From an uncultured Planctomycetaceae bacterium (GTDB lineage: Bacteria > Planctomycetota > Planctomycetia > Pirellulales > UBA1268): DNA of 10,480 nt. Shown here in pieces: positions 6,046 to 10,480 of the stretch (within the stretch, counting starts at the first letter, position 1; each line of letters begins with the position of its first letter). The position numbers were made by a program, and so were the translations under genes. The notes under the pieces are model-generated. The model was given only the letters and a program-made list of their open reading frames with translations, was not told where the DNA came from and did no database searches. The DNA is taken from positions 1 to 10,480 of the forward strand of contig CALAZQ010000510.1 of the NCBI GenBank assembly GCA_937926325.1, in the 5' to 3' direction.

Positions 6046-7637
6046 GCCCACGGCTGCAGCTCTTGTTTGAACAGCTGCCCAACCTGCTTGGGGGGCACCT
6101 GTCGCTGGCTGTCCCGGCAATTTTTGTCGGCGTGCTGATCAGCGTGCCGCTGGGCATTCTCTGTGTGAAGTCGGCGGCCGTGCGGGGCCCGGTGATGACG
6201 GTGATTTCACTGGTACAGACGGTGCCGAGCATTGCACTGCTGGCCATCATGGTGGCGGTGCTCGGGGGTACGATCGGCTATCGACCGGCCTTCATCGCCC
6301 TGCTCGTCTACAGCATTTTGCCGATCGTCAGAAACACCATCGTCGGCCTTGATGGGGTGGACCCCGCCATGAAAGAGGCGGCCCGGGCGGTCGGCATGCG
6401 GCCGGCCCAGCAACTGCTGAAGGTCGAACTGCCGCTCGCCTTTCCGGTGATCCTGGCCGGTATCCGTACGGCGACGGTCTGGGTGGTCGGCATCGCGACG
6501 CTCTCCACTCCGGTCGGGGCCCCGAGCCTCGGCAACTACATCTTCAGCGGCCTCCAGTTGCGGGATTGGCAGCGGGTGCTGTTTGGCTGCGTGGCCACGA
6601 TGACGCTGTCGTTGGTGCTCGACCAGCTGATCGCCCTGATTGAAACAAGCCTCCAGAAGCGGCGAATGGCGGTTGTCTGGGCGGCCACAGCAGGCCTGGC
6701 CACGTTATTGTTCGTCGGTCTTGCCCCGCAGCTGTTTCGGTCCACGGCCAACGGCTTTGCCGGCATGGCGACCGGCAAGAGCCGCACCAGTTCGGCGACG
6801 CCGGGGGCGGTGGACAAACTGCCGCCGCTCGCCAACCAACATATCCGCATCGGGGCCAAGGGTTTTACCGAGCAGCTGATTCTGACTGAACTGATCGCCG
6901 ATCGCGTCCGGGCTGCCGGTGGCATGCCCAAGCGGCTTGGCAACATGGGCAGCACGATCGTCTTCGATGCTCTGGCAAAGAACACCGTCGATGTCTATGT
7001 CGATTACACCGGCACGCTCTGGAGCACGGTGCTGAAAGAACCTGAGCCGATCGGTCGAGCGGCGATGCGGGTCGCCGTGGCGGGGCGGCTTTACGATGAC
7101 TATGGCATCGTCGCTCTCGGCTCACTCGGCTTTGAGAACACCTATGCCCTGGTCGTGCAGGCCGACCAGGCCAGCAGCCGGGGGCTGCGGACCATTGCCG
7201 ATCTGACACCGTTGGCCGGCCAACTGCGGATCGGTGGAGACCCCGAATTCTTCGGTCGGCCAGAATGGGAACGGGTGCGGTCGCTCTACGGGCTCTCTGG
7301 CATCCAGCAAGTCGGCATGGACTCAACCTTCATGTACCAGGCCGTGGCCGATGGCCAGGTCGATGTGGCTGCCGGTTTCTCGACCGATGGCCGCATCGAC
7401 GCCTTCAATCTCGCCGTCCTCGATGATCCCGAGGAGGCTTTTCCGCCTTATGATGCTGTTTTGCTCCTGTCACCTGAGGCGGCCGAAAACCGCCCATTGG
7501 TGGCGGCCCTTCGCCCCCTGGTCAACCGCTTCAGCGTGGCCGAGATGCGGGCCGCCAATCGGAGCGTCGATGAGGACGGTACAACGCCTCGGGAAGCGGC
7601 CCAACTGCTTTGGTCGGGAAACCCCGTCGCTGAGTGA
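6042..7637 (+). CDS. Fused permease/substrate-binding protein of a betaine- or ergothioneine-type ABC importer (ProWX/EgtU architecture)
   Basis: A 531-residue membrane protein combining the channel and the ligand-binding part of the importer. Residues 1 to about 205 are a BPD_transp_1 permease with several membrane helices and a canonical EAA loop at about 102-136 (MKEAARAVGM, then LPLAFPVI) that docks on the ATPase. Another hydrophobic segment (about 210-228) and a Ser/Thr/Gly-rich linker (233-262) lead to an OpuAC-type binding domain (about 266-525) outside the membrane. Binding-domain hallmarks are all present: GAKGFTEQLI (271-280), DVYVDYTGT (317-325), GFENTYAL (363-370), FSTDGRI (446-452) and FPPYDAV (467-473). 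The fused design is shared with EgtU of the known EgtUV ergothioneine importer (H. pylori HP0818, annotated ProWX) and also with some betaine/choline importers, so architecture alone does not name the ligand. GGGGAG (6031-6036) lies five bases before the ATG, and the start overlaps the ATPase stop by four bases. Confidence 0.92.
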   Translation: MSPRLQLLFEQLPNLLGGHLSLAVPAIFVGVLISVPLGILCVKSAAVRGPVMTVISLVQTVPSIALLAIMVAVLGGTIGYRPAFIALLVYSILPIVRNTIVGLDGVDPAMKEAARAVGMRPAQQLLKVELPLAFPVILAGIRTATVWVVGIATLSTPVGAPSLGNYIFSGLQLRDWQRVLFGCVATMTLSLVLDQLIALIETSLQKRRMAVVWAATAGLATLLFVGLAPQLFRSTANGFAGMATGKSRTSSATPGAVDKLPPLANQHIRIGAKGFTEQLILTELIADRVRAAGGMPKRLGNMGSTIVFDALAKNTVDVYVDYTGTLWSTVLKEPEPIGRAAMRVAVAGRLYDDYGIVALGSLGFENTYALVVQADQASSRGLRTIADLTPLAGQLRIGGDPEFFGRPEWERVRSLYGLSGIQQVGMDSTFMYQAVADGQVDVAAGFSTDGRIDAFNLAVLDDPEEAFPPYDAVLLLSPEAAENRPLVAALRPLVNRFSVAEMRAANRSVDEDGTTPREAAQLLWSGNPVAE

Positions 7638-7781
7638 AAGAGCGGAAGTCTCAAGCGTTCCCGAGCATCTTCCCGGTCCGGTTTATGCGTGTCTTTGCGG
7701 TATCCTGAGGTCGCCGGGTAGTCGTCTCTACGATCGCTTTTCTGCTGCCGGCATGAGCGTTCCCCGCGAAAGTCGGTCAAT

Positions 7782-8888
7782 ATGGAAGCGTGGTACCGCA
7801 TCAGCAATGAAGCCGAGATTGCCTCGCCGGCACTGCTGATTTATCCGGAACGGATCGCTGAGAATCTCTGTCGGATGGTGGCCGCCGCCGGCGGGCCCGC
7901 GCGGCTCCGGCCGCACGTGAAGACGCATAAGATGCCGGAGGTGATTGCACTGGCCCTCGGGCATGGCATCACCAAGTTCAAGGCGGCGACGATCGCCGAG
8001 GCCGAGATGACGGCGGCGGCGGGGGGCGACGATATTCTGCTGGCCTATCCTGTGGTCGGCCCGACGGCGACACGGCTGACGCAACTCATCTCGCGATTTC
8101 CTCAGGTCCACTGGCGGGCGGTGGTTGACAGCGATGTCGGGATTGATGACTTGGCCGGGGCTGCCGTCGCCGCGGGCTTGACGGTAGAAGCCCTGCTCGA
8201 TCTCAATGTCGGCATGGATCGCACCGGGGTCGCACCCGGGCCGGAAGCGATGCGGCTGGCGGGGCGGATCGCCGAGTCGCCGTCGCTTTCGTTTGGTGGG
8301 CTCCACGCCTATGACGGCCATCTGCACGAGCCCGACCACGATCGGCTCGTCGAGCAGGTCGAGGCGGCGTTTGCGGCCGTGTGGCAGCTCCGAGACGAAT
8401 TGCTGGCGGCGGGAATCGCCGTGCCACTCATCGCCGCCGGCGGCACACCGACGTCATTCATCCTCGCCAGCCGTGGCGATGTGGAGGTGGGGGCCGGCAC
8501 GACCGTGCTCTGGGATTGCGGCCAGCCGACGGTTTCACCAGATCTCGACTATCTCAACGCCGCGGTCGTCTTGGCTCGGGTGATCAGCAAGCCGGCCCCG
8601 GGGCGGCTCTGCCTCGATCTGGGCCACAAGGCCGTGGCCAGCGAAATGCCACATCCCCGCGTGCGGATCTTTGGCCTCGAAGACGCCACCTTTCCGCTGC
8701 ACAGCGAAGAGCACCTCGTCGTCGAAACGCCGCAGGCTGACCGCATCGCTGTGGGCACGGTACTCTATTGCCTGCCACGGCATGTCTGCCCGACCGTCGC
8801 CCTCCACGAAGAGGCGGTGGTCGTCCGCGACGGCCGTGCGGGAGACTACTGGCAGGTGCTGGCCCGCAAGCGACGGATCACAATTTAA
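7782..8888 (+). CDS. D-threonine aldolase / D-serine dehydratase-family PLP enzyme
   Basis: A fold-type III (alanine racemase-like) PLP enzyme of 368 residues. The expected PLP lysine is Lys47 in RPHVKTHK (44-50). The barrel continues with FKAATIAEAE, then LDLNVGMDRTGV and HAYDGHLH. The C-terminal part is the D-serine dehydratase-like domain (Pfam PF14031), with GGTPTSF and LPRHVCPTVALHE. That last motif gives a His334-x-Cys336 pair. From family knowledge, His-x-Cys binds zinc in eukaryotic-type D-serine dehydratase, whereas D-threonine aldolases typically carry His-x-Asp with Mn2+. The enzyme may therefore dehydrate or cleave a D-beta-hydroxy amino acid, and the exact reaction is open. No signal peptide; cytoplasmic. 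The ATG at 7782 is the only ATG, GTG or TTG in frame between an upstream stop (7719) and the conserved SPALLIY; no good ribosome-binding site is visible. It is 144 bp from the importer gene and 31 bp from the dipeptidase gene, with which it probably shares an operon. Confidence 0.92.
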   Translation: MEAWYRISNEAEIASPALLIYPERIAENLCRMVAAAGGPARLRPHVKTHKMPEVIALALGHGITKFKAATIAEAEMTAAAGGDDILLAYPVVGPTATRLTQLISRFPQVHWRAVVDSDVGIDDLAGAAVAAGLTVEALLDLNVGMDRTGVAPGPEAMRLAGRIAESPSLSFGGLHAYDGHLHEPDHDRLVEQVEAAFAAVWQLRDELLAAGIAVPLIAAGGTPTSFILASRGDVEVGAGTTVLWDCGQPTVSPDLDYLNAAVVLARVISKPAPGRLCLDLGHKAVASEMPHPRVRIFGLEDATFPLHSEEHLVVETPQADRIAVGTVLYCLPRHVCPTVALHEEAVVVRDGRAGDYWQVLARKRRITI

Positions 8889-8908
8889 TCAGCATCGTTT
8901 CTCGCAGC

Positions 8909-8913
8909 GGGAG
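8909..8913 (+). promoter_or_regulatory. Ribosome-binding site that sets the dipeptidase start
   Basis: GGGAG sits six bases before the ATG at 8920. It decides the start of the M19 gene: the same frame is open back to an ATG at 8671, but that part lies inside the preceding PLP-enzyme gene and encodes a Ser/Arg-rich, non-conserved peptide. Confidence 0.6.
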
Positions 8914-8919
8914 CATGTC

Positions 8920-10029
8920 ATGGCCCACGAACCCAAGCTGATCTTCGACGTCCATCTCGATCTTTCCTACAACGCGCTCGATTTCAACCGCGACCTGCGG
9001 TGGACCCAGGAGCGAATTCGCCGGCGGGAGCTCGGCATGAAGGATCAGGTGTTTCGCACCCGCAACACCGTCTGCTTCCCGGAGATGCGGCGGGGCCGGG
9101 TGGGGCTGTGTGTGGCCACGCAGATCGCCCGGTCGGTCGATTACTTCGCGCGGATGCCGGGCTGGATGAGTCCGGAGCAGGCCCGGGCCCACACCACGGG
9201 CCAGCTCGCCTGGTATCGCGAGATGGAGGCCTGTGGCGAACTCGTGCAGATTCGCAACAAGGAGGAGCTCGAAAAGCATCTTGCCCTGTGGCTGCAGGCG
9301 CCGGCGGAGATGCCGGCAACAGCCGCCACTGGTGGCCTGCCGATCGGCTACGTGCTCAGCCTCGAGGGGGCTGATTCGATCGTCACGTTCAAGCACCTCG
9401 AGCAGTCGTATGCCGAGGGCCTGCGGGCGCTGGGGCCGGTTCACTACGGGCCCGGCATCTATGGCATGGGCACCGATGCCGAAGGGCCACTCACGCCGAG
9501 GGGCCGCGAGCTGCTCCAGGAGATGGAGCGGCTCGGCATCATTCTCGATGTCACCCACCTCTGCGACGAGAGTCTCCGTGACGCCCTCGACCACTACTCA
9601 GGGCCACTGTGGGCGAGCCACTCCAATTGCCGGTCGCTGGCCGACTGGAACCGCCAGTTCACCGATGAGCAGATCAAGGAGCTGATCGGTCGTGGCTGCG
9701 TGTTCGGCATGGCCTTCGACGCGATCATGATGGTACATGGCTGGGCCCACATGCGGAGCACGCCGCAGGAGTTTGGTCTCACCATCGAGAAAATCTGCGA
9801 CCACATCGATCACATCTGCCAGCTTGCCGGCAATGCCAAGCATGTGGGGATCGGCAGTGATCTCGACGGCGGGTTCGGCACCGAACAGACGCCCCTCGAC
9901 CTCGACAGCATCGCCGACCTGGGCCGGATCGGCGGCATGCTCGCCGCCCGCGGCTATTCCGCCGCCGACATCGAGGGTTTTTATTACGGCAACTTCGTCG
10001 AGTTTCTCCGTCGCAACCTGCCGGCGTGA
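8920..10029 (+). CDS. M19 (renal/membrane dipeptidase) family metallohydrolase
   Basis: A 369-residue amidohydrolase-fold enzyme of peptidase family M19, which cleaves dipeptides, including ones with a D-residue on the C-terminal side. The dinuclear zinc ligands expected from human renal dipeptidase are all visible: His12 and Asp14 (DVHLD), Glu149 (SLEGADS), His213 (LDVTHL) and His234 (ASHSN). Arg238 and the GSDLDGG motif (312-318) complete the usual active-site set. No signal peptide or lipobox is present at the N-terminus, so despite the family name the protein should be cytoplasmic. The start is fixed by GGGAG and by the MAHEPKLIFD opening directly before the metal-binding strand. It lies 31 bp after the D-threonine aldolase-type gene, suggesting a shared substrate stream of D-amino acids or dipeptides (inference). 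Some M19 homologues act on non-peptide amides, so the substrate is not certain. Confidence 0.92.
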   Translation: MAHEPKLIFDVHLDLSYNALDFNRDLRWTQERIRRRELGMKDQVFRTRNTVCFPEMRRGRVGLCVATQIARSVDYFARMPGWMSPEQARAHTTGQLAWYREMEACGELVQIRNKEELEKHLALWLQAPAEMPATAATGGLPIGYVLSLEGADSIVTFKHLEQSYAEGLRALGPVHYGPGIYGMGTDAEGPLTPRGRELLQEMERLGIILDVTHLCDESLRDALDHYSGPLWASHSNCRSLADWNRQFTDEQIKELIGRGCVFGMAFDAIMMVHGWAHMRSTPQEFGLTIEKICDHIDHICQLAGNAKHVGIGSDLDGGFGTEQTPLDLDSIADLGRIGGMLAARGYSAADIEGFYYGNFVEFLRRNLPA

Positions 10030-10072
10030 GCCGGTGTGAACGCCGGTCGAAAAGTGCAGCGCGCGGTGCGGT

Positions 10073-10480
10073 AGCCCGGCCGCCGGTGGCATCCCGGAGT
10101 TTGGAGAGATTCGGCCCCAGTGGTGCGGCCTCGGGCTTGAAGAGGATTTCAGGGCCGTAGCGGTCGAGAAGTTCGACGCAGGCTGCATGGGGAATCGGCT
10201 GCCCCACTTAGCCCGAAGCATCCTCGATGACCAGCGGCAGCGACACGCTCTCGGCGATGCCGCGGAAATAGTCGACGACCGCAGCGGACGGTAGCCGAAC
10301 CGTCATCGGCGGCACTGCCATCACCGCAGCGCAGCCGGCCTTCTCGGCGGCCACGGCATGCGCCCGAGCGACGCTGCCGCTCTCGGCCCCCACGCTCATG
10401 AACACACTGCCGCGGCCGGCGGTGAACTCGACGAGCCGCTTGGCCAGCTGCGTCCGCTCGTCGGTGGAGAGCCGCACGAT
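10073..10480 (-). pseudogene. Dihydrodipicolinate synthase/N-acetylneuraminate lyase-family gene, broken by an in-frame stop and C-terminally truncated
   Basis: Reading leftward from the right edge, the frame gives RLSTDERTQLAKRLVEF, SVGAESGSVARAHAVAAEKAG, AVMAVPPM, and then LPLVIEDASG followed by TAA (plus 10208-10210). Directly after the stop, in the same frame, family homology resumes: VGQPIPHAACVELLDRYG, then ILFKPEAAPLGPNLSKLRDATGGRA. In intact relatives the segment reads like QDAPG-Y-VGQP, so a Tyr codon (TAC or TAT) has probably become TAA. The Lys of ILFKPEA aligns with the Schiff-base lysine of the family but lies after the stop. Homology fades after TGGRA, near 10073. Family proteins are about 300 residues, so roughly the last third is missing. 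The 5' part continues beyond the window; the GTG at 10477 is not a credible start because upstream family motifs are expected. Possible alternatives are a sequencing error for the stop (not for the truncation) or a functional split, which seems unlikely. Confidence 0.85.

Noticed and set aside
7638..7781. Possible promoter in the spacer before the PLP-enzyme gene
   Set aside because: A TACGAT box (7729-7734) is present, but the nearest -35-like TTGCGG (7695-7700) is 28 bases away. No convincing promoter or terminator was found in these 144 bp.
8671..8919. Upstream extension of the dipeptidase frame overlapping the PLP-enzyme gene
   Set aside because: It encodes a Ser/Arg-rich non-conserved stretch in a second frame of a real gene, while ATG 8920 has a good ribosome-binding site and the family N-terminus.
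10021..10046. CCGGCG/CGCCGG inverted repeat after the dipeptidase stop as an intrinsic terminator
   Set aside because: The stem is 6 bp with a 14-base loop, it overlaps the stop codon, and no T-run follows; support is too weak to call.
9779..10207. Minus-strand open frame continuing from the DHDPS-family remnant through the dipeptidase 3' end
   Set aside because: Only the part down to about 10073 has family homology; the rest is antisense to the dipeptidase gene and becomes Arg/Cys-rich.

Overview
The window is GC-rich, densely coded bacterial DNA. The long mechanosensitive channel with an N-terminal export signal and a large extracytoplasmic part implies a Gram-negative-type envelope. The overall style (high GC, Pro/Ala-rich linkers, a D-threonine-aldolase-type enzyme beside an M19 dipeptidase, an EgtD) reminds me of Planctomycetota, but that assignment is an impression and not demonstrated. 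I see no phage, IS, CRISPR, tRNA or rRNA signals.

Layout: positions 1-3879 hold two minus-strand envelope genes. The first is a large MscK/MscM-type mechanosensitive channel (427-3879). Downstream of it is the 5' part of a YpfJ-type putative neutral zinc metallopeptidase (1-315), which runs off the left edge. A 253-bp divergent spacer (3880-4132) then separates these from a plus-strand run of five genes. These are egtD (histidine N-alpha-methyltransferase, 4133-5188), an OpuCA/EgtV-type ABC ATPase (5242-6045), a permease fused to a substrate-binding domain (6042-7637, ATGA overlap with the ATPase), a D-threonine aldolase/D-serine dehydratase-family PLP enzyme (7782-8888) and an M19 dipeptidase-family metallohydrolase (8920-10029). 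The right edge (10073-10480, minus strand) holds a decayed dihydrodipicolinate synthase-family gene. It has an in-frame TAA, and recognisable homology ends about two thirds of the way through the family's usual length.

How it fits together: EgtD trimethylates histidine to hercynine, the first step of ergothioneine synthesis. The next two genes encode a two-component importer of the betaine/choline/ergothioneine class, with the same permease plus binding-domain fusion as the known ergothioneine importer EgtUV. The most interesting hypothesis here is therefore a compact synthesis-plus-uptake locus for a histidine betaine (hercynine or ergothioneine). No EgtB-type sulfoxide synthase or sulfurtransferase lies inside the window. 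The last two plus-strand genes look like a small amino acid/dipeptide catabolic pair, and the broken DHDPS-family gene beside them may be a lost member of that module.
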